Below the pieces are notes generated by a model. The model saw only the letters and a list, made by a program, of their open reading frames with translations. It searched no databases and was not told the origin of the DNA. Below, in pieces: positions 37,260 to 47,883 of a stretch of 64,000 bases of DNA. How positions within the stretch are numbered: the first letter of the stretch is position 1; each line of letters opens with the position of its first letter. Location of the stretch: NCBI RefSeq assembly GCF_027579695.1, contig NC_083582.1, positions 31,998,464 to 32,062,463 of the forward strand. Direction: 5' to 3'. The position numbers and the translations under genes are program-made. This stretch comes from Neoarius graeffei. Lineage: Eukaryota; Chordata; Actinopteri; Siluriformes; Ariidae.

Positions 37260-37745
37260 ACTGATATCTTTGGTGGGCAGCCACACTGTCACCTGGGTTA
37301 GATTAGGGGGTTTCTCTTCTATGATGGTCAGTGAAGTGCTTACATCTTTGCATCACTTGCTCTAGGCACTGGTGGACACTTTCCCACATCTGTTCACTGA
37401 GCTTATACTGTTTGTTGACTGTGGGTATGTCAGTGGGAGAGTCATCCCTTGGAAAGAGGGGAGGTTCATAGCCCAGTACTCATTGGAATGGCATAAGTTG
37501 GATGGCAGAGTGTCTGAGTGAGTTCTCGGCGTATGCGGCCCAAGGCAGGAACTGAGCCTAGTCCTTCTGATTTTCTGAGCAGAATACCCTGAAGAAGCAT
37601 CCGATCTCCTGGTTGGCTCTTTCCCCCTGGCCATTTCATTGAGGGTGATAGCCTGAAGTTAAACTCACTGAAACCCCCAGTTTGTCCATAAATCTGACCC
37701 AGAGTCATGACATCAACTGGGGCCCCCGAACACGACCCACAACGA
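37260..37745 (-). pseudogene. Integrase core of the chromovirus fragment
   Basis: Broken frames read GPQLMS, FMDKLGVSVSLTSGYHPQ, NGQGERANQEIG and YEPPLFPRDD, then SVHQCLEQVMQRCKHFTDHH. These are the integrase DDE core and following helix. Several stops. Confidence 0.78.
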
Positions 37746-37749
37746 TGAA

Positions 37750-38108
37750 TATCAGCAATGATGAGCTTGCCAAGTATGTCCTTCAGTACATTGTTGATAA
37801 GGCACTGGAACACACTTGGCGTGCAAGATAGCCCAGACACAGTATTCATAGTGGCCAAATGTGGTGCTAAATGCTGTTTTCCACTTGGTATCCTCATGTA
37901 TGCGTAAAAGGTTGGAGGTGCTATGAAGGTCCAACTTGGTAAATATCTTGGCTGGACAAAGTTGTTCCAAGGCTAATGGCACTAGAGGCAAGGGATATGG
38001 GTATTTCACTGTGATCTGGTTTAGGCCACGGTAGTCGGTGCATGGCCTGAGACCACTTCCTATTTTCTTCATGAAGAATAATCTCACAGGAAGTGTTTCT
38101 GTTGGCAC
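37750..38108 (-). pseudogene. RT fragment of the chromovirus
   Basis: The frame reads [35 protein letters not shown] and [20 protein letters not shown], matching RT blocks 1-3. [15 protein letters not shown] in a shifted frame matches block 4. The YVDD block is missing. Confidence 0.82.
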
Positions 38109-38117
38109 AGAAGGTGG

Positions 38118-38330
38118 CTAGCCTTCGTGTAGCCATGTCTCAGTGAAGATGAGAGTATAGCAGTGTCTTATCTCTTTCAGGGAGGTTAGAAGCAGTCTTA
38201 AACAGTCCAGGTTATTGTCTATGGAGCGCACATTGGAAAGGAGAAGACATGAGGGTGCTGGCCAGCTCTGGTGAGCCTTGAGCCAAGTATATATTCCGGA
38301 TCTCTTGCTACGCTTCCGTTTTCTTGTGCA
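38118..38330 (-). mobile_element. LINE fragment, start of the AP endonuclease
   Basis: The minus-strand translation contains LLLSNVRSIDNNLDCLRLLL and HCYTLIFTETWLHEG, the first two blocks of an APE-type endonuclease of a fish non-LTR element. Everything downstream is lost; it abuts the gypsy fragment. Confidence 0.72.
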
Positions 38331-38798
38331 CCACGTTCACCAAACTTCTGAGTGGGCACGAAACTTAGGTGATGCTGCGACATGGCCGCAAGGAGTCCTT
38401 CAAATGCTAATGCAGTGTAATTTCCCCAGTGTGTTTCCATCTGGTTGTGTTTTGTGGTGTTTTCCAATGTCCAGAAGCTGTTGATGGTTGTAGAAGTGTT
38501 TACCAGTTGTTCCTACTGACATTCTAACTTAGAGACACAGTCTCTGCTAGAAAAGTACAAAATCACACCATGATTGATACTTTGGGTGGAGTCTGACCAC
38601 CATCTTCACACATCTGTTCAATTATGTGTTCTTGAAATGTGAGGAGTCTTGCCAATTCTCCCAAAGATCTGACTTGGAAGGATGGGTCCAACTAAAGAAG
38701 CACCCTGAGGATTAAGAAACCCCAATTGCAGTAACTTTCCTCAACAATCTTGACATGGAGAAACACCTGTCATGGTTAAGATGAGGCTAAGTGGCACA
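38331..38798. other. Unassigned DNA next to the tRNA-like cluster
   Basis: No exon recognised. Parts resemble spacer sequence of the tRNA-Ser-like units to the right (phrases such as TTCTCCCAAAGATCTGAC), but this is weak. Confidence 0.35.
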
Positions 38799-38878
38799 CA
38801 ACGAGGGTGGGATTCAAACCCACGCATGTAGAAAACAATGGCTTAACAATACATTACCTTAACTTTTCAGCTACAGCG
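38799..38878 (-). pseudogene. tRNA-Ser-like pseudogene
   Basis: On the minus strand, GTTAAGGTAATGTATTG and GCGTGGGTTTGAATCCCACC match the D-arm/anticodon-stem region and T-arm of tRNA-Ser(GCT). The anticodon position reads GTT and the acceptor stem is mismatched, so it is probably non-functional. Confidence 0.65.
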
Positions 38879-38974
38879 TTCGATTTTTGACACTGCTTAT
38901 GAAAAGAAGGCGTTTTTGTTGTGAGCAAACTAGATGAGTGCTTCTCGAATTAATTGTATGCATTGTATGTGGTG

Positions 38975-39313
38975 ACCGACTAGTGGCCTAGTGGTAGCGT
39001 GTCCGCCTCTCGATCGGGAGTTCTATTCATGGTCGGGTCATACCAAAGACCATCATAAAAAATGGTACCTACCGCCATCTGGCAAGGCACGCTGCAATAC
39101 AGATGTGCATGGGGAGTTAAACTCTTGTGGTTACCAGAGGACTAGCCCCCCACTGTAACCCTAGCTATGTAATAGGCGAGAGGCTGAGGGCTATGGAAAC
39201 GGAGATCGGCGCCGCCCGATGCGCCACATACAGGTTGGGCCTGGTTAGTACTTGAGTGGGAGACTGCCTAGGAATACCAGGTACTGGAAGGCGTGGGAAG
39301 GACTTTGACTTTG
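38975..39313 (+). mobile_element. SINE with tRNA-like head and 5S rRNA-like tail
   Basis: The head GTGGCCTAGTGGTAGCGTG is a pol III A box; GGGAGTTCTATTCATGG is a degenerate B box. The last 100 bp match 5S rRNA: GCCCGATGCGCC, GGGCCTGGTTAGTACTTG, then TGGGAGACTGCCTAGGAATA and CCAGGTACTG. A perfect 13-bp duplication ATTGTATGTGGTG flanks it at 38962-38974 and 39314-39326, so both parts moved as one unit. Confidence 0.87.
39215..39297 (+). pseudogene. 5S rRNA-derived segment of the SINE
   Basis: The segment matches the 3' half of vertebrate 5S rRNA, with GGTTAGTACTTG, GGGAGAC, GCCTAGGAATACCAGG and a few substitutions. The 5' half of 5S, including part of its internal promoter, is missing, so this is not a working 5S gene. 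Confidence 0.8.
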
Positions 39314-39542
39314 ATTGTATGTGGTGTGCTTCCATAAACTGAAGGGTACAGATGCGGCAAGATGTCCCAAAATTCAGAGAAAGGAAAAATTTCATACTCA
39401 AGCAGACTCCATCCAATTCTTGGGTGGCTACGTTCTGCTACCTGTGGAGTGCCCAGATTAGCAAGGTAACATTCTTTGGAAAAGTAAACTTTTTGATCAT
39501 GTGCACTAGCATTACCAAATGCATTTAAGCAAAGTCTTTCCA

Positions 39543-39617
39543 AGAAGAATGGGATTCAAAACCATTTGGGTTGTACAGTGTGGATTGCAGTCCACAGCCT
39601 TAACCTCTTGTTGACCT
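39543..39617 (-). pseudogene. tRNA-Ser-like pseudogene
   Basis: The minus strand reads AGAGGTTAAGGCTGTGGACT and TTTTGAATCCCATTCTTC, tRNA-Ser-like. The anticodon loop (CTGCAA) is one base short, which argues against function. Confidence 0.6.
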
Positions 39618-39639
39618 TGATCAGCCATCTGATGTTACA

Positions 39640-39712
39640 TCACAGTTACAATCTCAGATAAAACACTGGATTTGCAGTCCATTACCTTAATTTTTGGCCA
39701 CCTTGTACAGCG
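39640..39712 (-). pseudogene. tRNA-Ser-like pseudogene, T-arm decayed
   Basis: The minus strand has GGTGGCCAAAAATTAAGGTA and ATGGACTGCAAATCCAG. The anticodon loop CTGCAAA carries GCA instead of GCT. The T-arm is not recognisable. Confidence 0.58.
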
Positions 39713-40009
39713 CTTCCAGCATTCAACACGAATTATGAAGGGAAGGGTTTTTTTTTCTTTTATTGAGGAAACTAATTGGCTGCTTCTCTTGTTCATTGTT
39801 TGCATGTCTTGAGGAATGTGGTGTGCTGTCATAGAAAGTGAAGGGAGGAGATGCCATGAGACAAAGTTCACAATGAGAACAGAAGAATTCCATACTCAAG
39901 TGGACCCAATCCAATCCTTGAGTAGTTAGGTTCCAAATGGGCCTATGGTGGGCCCATCTTAACCTCTATTTTCTCCACAGAGTGGGATGTAAGATTATAT
40001 GTGTGAGCT

Positions 40010-40087
40010 ATGTCAACAAGAGGTTAAGGTGATGCACTGCCAATGCCCTGTGCACAGCTCTTGGGCATTTGAATCCCATTGTATTTG
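40010..40087 (+). pseudogene. tRNA-Ser-like pseudogene
   Basis: AAGAGGTTAAGGTGATGCAC, the loop CTGCCAA and ATTTGAATCCCATTG follow the tRNA-Ser layout. The anticodon reads GCC and the stems are imperfect. Confidence 0.58.
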
Positions 40088-40209
40088 AAAAGACCTTACG
40101 TAAGCATGTTTGGGAATGCAAGCATGCATGGCGCAGACGTTATGGCCACTTGAGAGAGTGTCTCTTTTTCATTACCTTGGAAGGTCTAGTGTACAGACCG
40201 TATGCCTTT

Positions 40210-40291
40210 GGATATTGTGGCCAAGCAGTCTAAGATGCTGGTTTTAGGATCCAGTCTTTTTGGAGGCATGGGTCGAATCCCATTGCTGCCA
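40210..40291 (+). pseudogene. tRNA-Leu(UAG)-like pseudogene
   Basis: GTGGCCAAGCAGTCTAAGAT, the CTGG-TTTTAGGA-TCCAG arm with anticodon TAG, and GGGTCGAATCCCATTGCTGC match tRNA-Leu with its long variable arm. The acceptor stem 5' strand (GATATTG) no longer pairs. Confidence 0.68.
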
Positions 40292-40589
40292 GAAGGAATT
40301 TTTGGTCAAAAGCAGACGAGCACCTTCTGCAAACACTACTGATTTGACAGATGACCTCAGGGTCTTCAGCCTAGACTAATCATGGCTAATGATCTTTCAC
40401 AACCAAAGAAAACACCTAAGCACTCTCTTCTGCTGCAATTGGTGAGATGTTTCCTGTTGAGCCATTTAAGTGTAAGGTACGTTAGTCTCACAACCCATTT
40501 GTCATGCCCATGCCTGGCTACCTTATTGTTCTAGAGAATGACCCAGTCACCCTCTTAGCACATACAAGTTAACCTTTGCGCGCATCTGG

Positions 40590-40672
40590 GCTAGCATCAC
40601 CGAGTGGTCTAAGGTGCTGGATTTAGGCTCCAATCTCTTTGAAGGGGTGGGTTCTAACCCAACCCATGCCAG
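40590..40672 (+). pseudogene. tRNA-Leu(UAG)-like gene or pseudogene
   Basis: CACCGAGTGGTCTAAGGTGC is an A box, CTGGATTTAGGCTCCA an intact anticodon arm (TAG), and GGTGGGTTCTAACCCAAC a B box with two changes. The acceptor stem pairs poorly. It is the best-kept of the six tRNA-like copies and the only one for which function cannot be dismissed easily. Confidence 0.65.
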
Positions 40673-41300
40673 GAAGCTTTTTCAAGGCACCATGGCTTGT
40701 TTCAGGTGGGTGAGCTTGAGTCTCCAAAAGGTTTTACACAGGTTGTGGCTCTCATGCTTTCAAGCTGTACAGTTAAGCTGTTCTACTGGCATCATATAAA
40801 ACAGTGATCCAATATGTAGCATGCTGTCTCCAGAACCTTTCAATCCATGCACCCCTTTTCCACAAGCTTTCTTCATATCCTTTGTTTACATTTACAAAAT
40901 ACAATTAAGTTGGTCAGTAAAACTATTGAAAATCTTTTCTTTGTACTTTTGTCAGTTAAATAAAGGTTTATGTGAATTAACAAATCACAGATTTTTGTTT
41001 TTATTGCATTTTGGAAAATATCCTAACTTTTCTGGAAATGGGGTTTGTAATTAATTCAAGAAAGCGTAGGTTTGCTTCCTTCCGTGCACACATCCTGACT
41101 CCCCATATATAGAGAGCATATTACATGGTTGTGTGAAGATATGAAGTTTATCTTTGCGTGGTGAACATATTTCACGAGTGAGCGAAGCAAACGAGTGAAA
41201 ATATTTTCAACATGATAAGATAAACTTCATATCTTCACATCATCATGTAATGTTCTTTATATTATATGGACAGATCCAATAATAATAATAAAAATAATAA
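40673..41300. other. Unassigned DNA
   Basis: No exon recognised; AT-rich toward the right, with a degenerate Tc1-like end near 40990-41050 (TTTTGGAAAATATCC, TGGAAATGGGGTTTGTAA) and an imperfect palindrome near 41130-41245. Confidence 0.4.
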
Positions 41301-41307
41301 TATTGGC

Positions 41308-41670
41308 GGCGGCACGGTGGTGTAGTGGTTAGCGCTGTCGCCTCACAGCAAGAAGGTCCTGGGTTCGAGCCCCGGGGCCGGCGAGGGCCTTTCTGTGCGG
41401 AGTTTGCATGTTCTCCCCGTGTCCGCGTGGGTTTCCTCCGGGTGCTCCGGTTTCCCCCACAGTCCAAAGACATGCAGGTTAGGTTAACTGGTGACTCTAA
41501 ATTGACCGTAGGTGTGAATGGTTGTCTGTGTCTATGTGTCAGCCCTGTGATGACCTGGCGACTTGTCCAGGGTGTACCCCGCCTTTCGCCCGTAGTCAGC
41601 TGGGATAGGCTCCAGCTTGCCTGCGACCCTGTAGAAGGATAAAGCGGCTAGAGATAATGTGTGTGATGTG
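41308..41670 (+). mobile_element. Mermaid-type SINE (cluster copy 1)
   Basis: Full head (GGCACGGTGGTGTAGTGGTT) and body. ATAATATTGG occurs on both sides as target duplication. Confidence 0.9.
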
Positions 41671-41689
41671 ATAATATTGGCTGGGGCGG

Positions 41690-42055
41690 CATGGTGGTGT
41701 AGTGGTTAACGCTGTCGCCTTACAGCAAGAAGGCCCGGGTTCAAGCCCCATGGCTGGTGAGGGCCTTTCTGTGCAGAGTTTGCATGTTCTCCCCGTGTCC
41801 ACGTGGGTTTCCTCCAGGTGCTCTGGTTTCCCCCACAGTCCAAAGACATGCAGGTTAGGTTAACTGGCAACTCTAAATTGACTGTAGGTGTGAGTGTGAA
41901 TGGTTGTCTGTGTCTATGTGTCAGCCCTGTGATGGCCTGGCAACTTGTCCAGGGTGTACCCCGCCTTTCGCCCGTAGTCAGCTGGGATAGGCTCCAGCTT
42001 GCCTGCGACCCTGTAGAACAGGATAAAGCGGCTAGAGATAATGAGATGAGATCAG
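41690..42055 (+). mobile_element. Mermaid-type SINE (cluster copy 2)
   Basis: A full copy starting about 20 bp after copy 1 in the same orientation, with a GATGAGATCAG tail. Confidence 0.9.
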
Positions 42056-42399
42056 ATATACTCTATTCAACAAAAAATTGAAAACTGAATTTGAGGAGAA
42101 AATTACTTAATACTTGTGAAATTATTTTGCGGCATGGACAGATATTTTTACTTGATAAGACAGAATAAGTTGGTTGCGATCTAGAACTAGGTTTAATAAT
42201 CTCAAAATTGGTGTCTTGTACTCTTGTAATAGGAAATGCTAGATCCCTTCAACTATTTAAGATATTTTCATTTGCTAAGATATCATTTTTTGCTGTGTGA
42301 ATGGAATATATCTGAAATACCACTCAATGCTAGCCAATATCGTATCATATATCGTAGAAGCTCTAGCAACAATGGGAGACAGACACACATGGAAATGCT

Positions 42400-42950
42400 C
42401 TGAAAAGTCATCTTTTCAGATGAAAGTAATTTCATTTGGAAATCAAGGTCCTAAAGTCTGGAGGAAGAGTGGAGAGGCATAGAATCCAAGGAGTTTTTAG
42501 TCCAGTATGAAGTTTCTGCAGTCTGTGATGATTTGGGGTGCCATGTCATCTGCTGATATTAGGTAACTGTGTTTTATCAAGTCCACTGAGCAACAGTCCA
42601 GTTCTTTCTCTCCTTAGCCCAGGTAAGACACTTCTGACGTTGTCTCTGGTTCAGGTGTGGCTTGATATTAGGAATGTGACAGTTGTAGCCCCTTTCCTGA
42701 AGATGTCTGTGCGTGGTGGCTCTTGATGCACTGACACCAGCCTCAGCCCACTCCTTGTGAAGCTCTCCCAAGTTCTTAAATCGACTTTTCTTGACAATTC
42801 TCTCAAGGCTGCGGTCATCCCTGTTGCTTGTGCTCCTTTTCCAGCGAGCTTTTTCAGCAATGACCTTCTGTGGTTTACCCTCCCTGTGGAGGGAGTTGAT
42901 GATCATCTGCTGGACAACTGTCAAGTCAGCAATCTTCCCTATGATTGTGG
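42400..42950. pseudogene. Tc1-like transposase halves in opposite orientation
   Basis: The minus strand at 42924-42577 encodes the N-terminal half (EKARWKRSTSNRDDRSLERI, ATTHRHLQERGYNCHIPNIK, WAKERKNWTVAQW). The + strand at about 42400-42570 encodes the following part (SFQMKVISFGNQGPKVWRKS, SVMIWGAMSSAD). The two halves face away from each other, so the copy has been inverted or two copies are joined. No C-terminal half was found. Confidence 0.72.
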
Positions 42951-43267
42951 TTGTGTGTACTGAATTAGACAGAGATACACTGTATTTATCATGTTTTACT
43001 CAAACTTGAAATGAAATATTCTTATATTTTGAGATACTGGATTTCTGATTTTCATGAGCTATAAGCCATAATCATCAAAATTAAACAATACCCTTGAAAT
43101 ATTTCACTTTACACTGTAATGAATAAAGAATATGAAAGTTTACCTTTTTGAATTAAATTATGAAAAACTTTTTCATGATATTCCAGTATTTTGAGATGCA
43201 TTAGTAAGTACAGTATTCCACTCAAATCAACAGCTCCTGAGGTATCGGATTCTGTTCTTCTCTCTGT

Positions 43268-43270
43268 AGC

Positions 43271-43314
<44 letters not shown>
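43268..43314 (+). repeat. (AAT)n microsatellite
   Basis: About fifteen AAT units next to the tail of a minus-strand SINE. Confidence 0.93.
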
Positions 43315-43640
43315 TCATTGTCTGTAACTGCTTATCCTGTGCAGGGTCACAGGCAAGCTGGAGCCTATCCCAACTGACTATGGGCAAGAGGCAGGGTACA
43401 CCCTGGACAAGTCACCAGGTCACTACAGGGCTGATGCATAGAGACAAACAACCGCTCACACCTACGGTCAATTTAGAGCCACCAATTCAATTAACCTAAC
43501 CTGCATGTCTTTGGACTGTAGGGGAAATCAGAGCACCCGGAGGAAACCCACACAGACACGGGGAGAACATGCAAAGTCCACATAGAAAGGTCCGTGTCAG
43601 CCACTGGGCTCGAACCCAGAACCTTCTTGCTGTGAAGAAG
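43315..43640 (-). mobile_element. Mermaid-type SINE (cluster copy 3, minus)
   Basis: A diverged copy with the body reversed (CTGCATGTCTTTGGACTGTA). The head is lost at the right. Confidence 0.85.
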
Positions 43641-43692
43641 CAAGTATGCCTCAATAATAAGTTGTTTTTTTTTAAATAAGTAAGTGAGGGCG

Positions 43693-44072
43693 GGGGGCGG
43701 CACGGTGGTGTAGTGGTTAGCGCTGTCGCCTCACAGTAAGAAGGTCCGGGTTCGAGCCCCGTGGCCGGCGAGGGCCTTTCTGTGCGGAGTTTGCATGTTC
43801 TCCCCGTGTCCGCGTGGGTTTCCTCCGGGTGCTCCGGTTTCCCCCACAGTCCAAAGACATGCAGGTTAGGTTAACTGGTGACTCTAAATTGACCGTAGGT
43901 GTGAATGTGAGTGTGAATGGTTGTCTGTGTCTATGTGTCAGCCCTGTGATGACCTGGCGACTTGTCCAGGGTGTACCCCGCCTTTCGCCTGTAGTCAGCT
44001 GGGATAGGCTCCAGCTTGCCTGCGACCCTGTAGAAGGATAAAGCGGCTAGAGATAATGAGATGAGATGAGTG
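43693..44072 (+). mobile_element. Mermaid-type SINE (cluster copy 4)
   Basis: Full-length with GATGAGATGAG tail. GTGAGGG borders both ends. Confidence 0.9.
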
Positions 44073-44425
44073 AGGGCGGCACGGTGGTGTAGTGATTACC
44101 GCTGTTGCCTCACAGCAAGAAGGTCCGGGTTTGAGCCCTGTGGCCAGCGAGAGCCTTTCTGTGCGGAGTTTGCGTGTTGTCCGCGTGGGTTTCCTCTGGG
44201 TGCTCTGGTTTCCCCCACAGTCCAAAGACATGCAGGTTAGGTTAACTGGTGACTCTAAATTGATTGTAGGTGTGAATGGTTGTCTGTGTCTATGTGTCAG
44301 CCCTGTGATGACCTGGCGACTTGTCCAGGGTGTACCCCGCCTTTCGCCTGTAGTCAGCTGGGATAGGCTCCAGATTGCCTGCGACCCTGTAGAACAGGAT
44401 AAAGTGGCTAGAGATAATGAGATGA
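44073..44425 (+). mobile_element. Mermaid-type SINE (cluster copy 5)
   Basis: A full copy starting directly after copy 4; its head has a few substitutions and its body a deletion near GTTTGCGTGTTGTCC. Confidence 0.9.
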
Positions 44426-44454
44426 ATAAATAAATAAATCTGTCTTCACAGTTT

Positions 44455-44758
44455 GGATGGCACAGTGGTGTAGTAGTTAGCACTGTCACCTCACAGCAAG
44501 AAGGTCCTGGGTTTGAGCCCAGCGGCCGGTGAGGGCCTTTCTGTGTGGAGTTTACATGCAGTTTTGGTTAACTGGTGGCTCTAAATTGACCGTAGGTGTG
44601 AATGTGAGTGTAAATGGTTGTTTGTCTCTATGTGTCAGCCCTGTGATGACCTGGCGACTTGTCCAGGGTGTACCCCGCCTCTCGCCCGTAGTCAGCTGGG
44701 ATAGGCTCCAGCTTGCCTGCGACCTTGTAGAACAGGATAAGCAGCTACAGATGATGGA
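44455..44758 (+). mobile_element. Mermaid-type SINE (cluster copy 6, deleted)
   Basis: Has the head TGGCACAGTGGTGTAGTAGT but lacks about 60 bp of the central body. Confidence 0.85.
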
Positions 44759-44771
44759 TGCCAGAACAAGA

Positions 44772-45135
44772 AAATGTGGTGTAGAGGTTATTACTGTCGC
44801 CTCACAGCAAGAAGGTCCGGGTTTGAGCCCCGTGGCCGGCGAGGGCCTTTCTGTGCAGAGTTTGCATGTTCTCCCCGTGTCCGCGTGGGTTTCCTCCGGG
44901 TGCTCCGGTTTCCCCCACAGTCCAAAGACATGCAGGTTAGGTTAACTGGTGACTCTAAATTGACCGTAGGTGTGAATGTGAGTGTGAATGGTTGTCTGTG
45001 TCTATGTGTCAGCCCTGTGATGACCTGGTGACTTGTCCAGGGTGTACCCCGCCTTTCGCCCGTAGTCAGCTGGGATAGGCTCCAGCTTGCCTGCGACCCT
45101 GTAGAACAGGATAAAGCGGCTACAGATAATGGATG
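44772..45135 (+). mobile_element. Mermaid-type SINE (cluster copy 7)
   Basis: Lacks the first bases of the head; body complete; the tail is GATGGATGGATG rather than GATGAG. Confidence 0.88.
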
Positions 45136-46152
45136 GATGTTCACAGTTCGTATAATAATGTCGAAGAGGTGAGAAAGAAAATGGAAAAATATAATTGCTC
45201 ATTTTGACCTGCAGGTGGCGCTCCGGCTCTGAGGCTCCATCCCCATTCACTTCATAGTCCTTTTGAAGGAAATGAGTCTGCGGGTTTCTGGGAAGCTGAT
45301 TGGTCCGTTTTCAGTAAATGGGCGGGCTCGCTAACATTTGAAATGAGCTGCTGTTCGTGCCGAGGCGCCTAGCAGCAGTTTTACTTTTTATAATCTGATA
45401 AATAATCAAAAATTATATTTTTAACTGGTTTGACTGAAGACTGTTTACACTCGGGGACTGCGGTTGTGCTGCACAGGCAGTAAGTTTGTTTTAAATCCCT
45501 GGAAGTTTCAGCGTTGTTTCTAGAAACGTCTATGAAAAATAGAGTAGCTAGTTAGCTTAGCTTAGCTTAAAAATACAGCTTATTGTTTTTATTCCTGTTA
45601 CAGTTGTGACTGGTTTAGTGTTGAGTGTGTAGTGTGCAGTATGAAGTGTAAAAGCTGCTTTTTAACGCCCTAAACGACCTTTTTGTTGGAACATTATAGG
45701 GTTAAATCTCAAATGAGTTGGTAAATGTTGCTTGTTTAATGGTTTCCAGTAGTTGACTAAGAACAGAGGCCTGAAACTCATCCCCCTCTGGTCGCTGAGG
45801 GGACAGTGTTTGGATACCAAGTGTAGAGTTCAGTGGGTCACATCAATAATGAGTCACTGGAACCATCAGTCACTTTTTTCACCCTTAGAATCTATTTGTT
45901 TTCATTTTATTTATGTATTTTCCTTTCAATGCTGCCACCTTTTACAGGGTTTTTTTTATTTTCATTCATCACAATTCTTGTACAAAACGCATAGATGGAT
46001 CTTTTTATTTTTAAATTTTATAGTCTGCTTGTTCGTTTTTTTTTTTTAAACAATTCTATTTTATGTTGAACAGTACCTTTTTTCTTTTTGTATGTCCAGT
46101 AACTTGCTGCTGTAACACAATAATTTCCCAGCTCGGGATCAAAAAAGTATAA
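45136..46152. other. Unassigned DNA with repeat-like composition
   Basis: Phrases such as GGTGGCGCTCCGGCTCTGAG and a TAGCTTAGCTTAGCTT run look repeat-derived. No exon or transposase recognised. Confidence 0.35.
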
Positions 46153-46935
46153 AGGTTGTTTTACAATCAGGGTACGCAAGCTAAAAATCACATTTAACAC
46201 TTATTATCTTCAATATCAAAAGGCTTGACTAAATAAACTTGGTTGTTTATCGTAGCCCTGTGATCGCTCTATTTACCATGCAAAAAAAAATTTGGTGATA
46301 ACGTTATTTTTGGTGAATGTATGGCAATATATGTCATATTTAGCAAAATTACTCGTGTCATTTAGAAAAAGTGCTTTTTTGACCACAGGTAGCTCCAAAA
46401 GGGATGCACTTACATCATTCTTTATACCATAAAACACATATTTGGTTCCATATCATTGGAAACATATAGTTAAGTGTTAATGTTGAATGCCAGTAAGTTT
46501 TCAGACTATTTTGATCAAATTAGTATGTAATTGTCAAAAAAAAAAAGTCCTCTCCGAGACAGCTAATTTTTCAATATAAAATAACATATCTAAAATGATT
46601 ATTTTCATCCTAAAATGTGGTCAAGATATTGGGACATAAATATTAGAGACAGCTAACACAAAGCTTACAGCCTTATATTTAAAAGCACTATTGAAGTAGT
46701 GGATTCTGAATTGTCAAAAAAAAAAAAAAAGTCCTCTCCGAGAATCACTTCATTTGTTTCTCCCAGCCCTGCTTAAAGCTACACTTAATCTTGTTATAAT
46801 ACAAACTATTCCACATGCCTATCTGTTCTTTAACTTGTCCTTCACTTAAAAACTGGTACAAGAACCAGTTTGAATCAATTTGAATTTTGGACCCCTGTGA
46901 CACAAACTTTGTACCCTGATTGTAAAACAACCCCT
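46153..46935. mobile_element. DNA transposon copy, GGTTGTTTTACAATCAGGG ends (copy 1)
   Basis: Left GGTTGTTTTACAATCAGGGT and right ACCCTGATTGTAAAACAACC are perfect inverted ends. The interior aligns with 62008-63254. No transposase recognised; it repeats AGTCCTCTCCGAGA twice internally. Confidence 0.8.
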
Positions 46936-47377
46936 ATCCATCCAGTTGTATGTAAAATGGGGATTATGGTGGTTTTGCCCCCAGTGTATTAGCCCCATCT
47001 TCCAGTGTTTTACACTGGGGGTGAAACGTCTGGACACCGAGCCCAATCATTGACCTGAACTAAAGTTGAGCATAATTTTGCCTTTTAAGACACCAAGAAC
47101 AGTAATTCATCAGTTTTTAGACTTAAGGATCAGAAATTGTATAACCCACGGCCATATATTGATTGGTGGCCATTTTGCCATGACCACTAACATGCTGAGC
47201 ATCTTCCATACTGATGATGATTTTTCAAAATTGTTGTCGTCTTTGCACTAGTTTTGTTTGCAATAAGTGGCTCCACAGAATAACTGGATCACATTTTGTA
47301 TTCAGATTGATCTGGGGTGGGTTTCCCAAGAGCCTCTTAAAGTGCATATCCTGGACCAATTTCTTTTTTATATATTT

Positions 47378-47384
<7 letters not shown>
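46936..47384. other. Unassigned DNA left of the TA/TG array
   Basis: Contains CAGTGTTTTACACTGGGGG, a short palindrome. No gene recognised. Confidence 0.35.
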
Positions 47385-47775
<391 letters not shown>

Positions 47776-47883
47776 ACCCATAATGTGTGTATGTCCCTTT
47801 ACACACACATCCAGAAGGATAATTTTGCACAAGGCCATCTGTCTACAGCAGAAAAAAATAAAATAACAAAACACGTCTGGAAA

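Larger units (their letters stand above)
36394..38117 (-). mobile_element. Chromodomain gypsy (chromovirus) fragment
   Basis: On the minus strand, RT sequence (38108-37750) is joined directly to integrase core sequence near 37745, so RNase H and the integrase N-terminus are deleted. A chromodomain (37060-36870) and one LTR (36791-36394) follow. Here RT precedes integrase, the usual order, unlike the two Gmr1-like elements. The 5' half is missing. Confidence 0.8.
39314..39960 (-). repeat. Duplicated spacer units of the tRNA-Ser-like cluster
   Basis: 39314-39440 and 39790-39930 are diverged copies: both contain GTGGTGTGCT, then CATACTCAAG, GAC(T)CC(A)ATCCAAT and CTTG(A/G)GT. This suggests a tandemly duplicated unit of roughly 450 bp that included a tRNA-Ser gene. 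The SINE at 38975-39313 interrupts the first unit. Confidence 0.6.

Noticed and set aside
39215..39297. A functional 5S rRNA gene
   Set aside because: Only the 3' half is present, with substitutions, inside a transposed SINE flanked by a target duplication.
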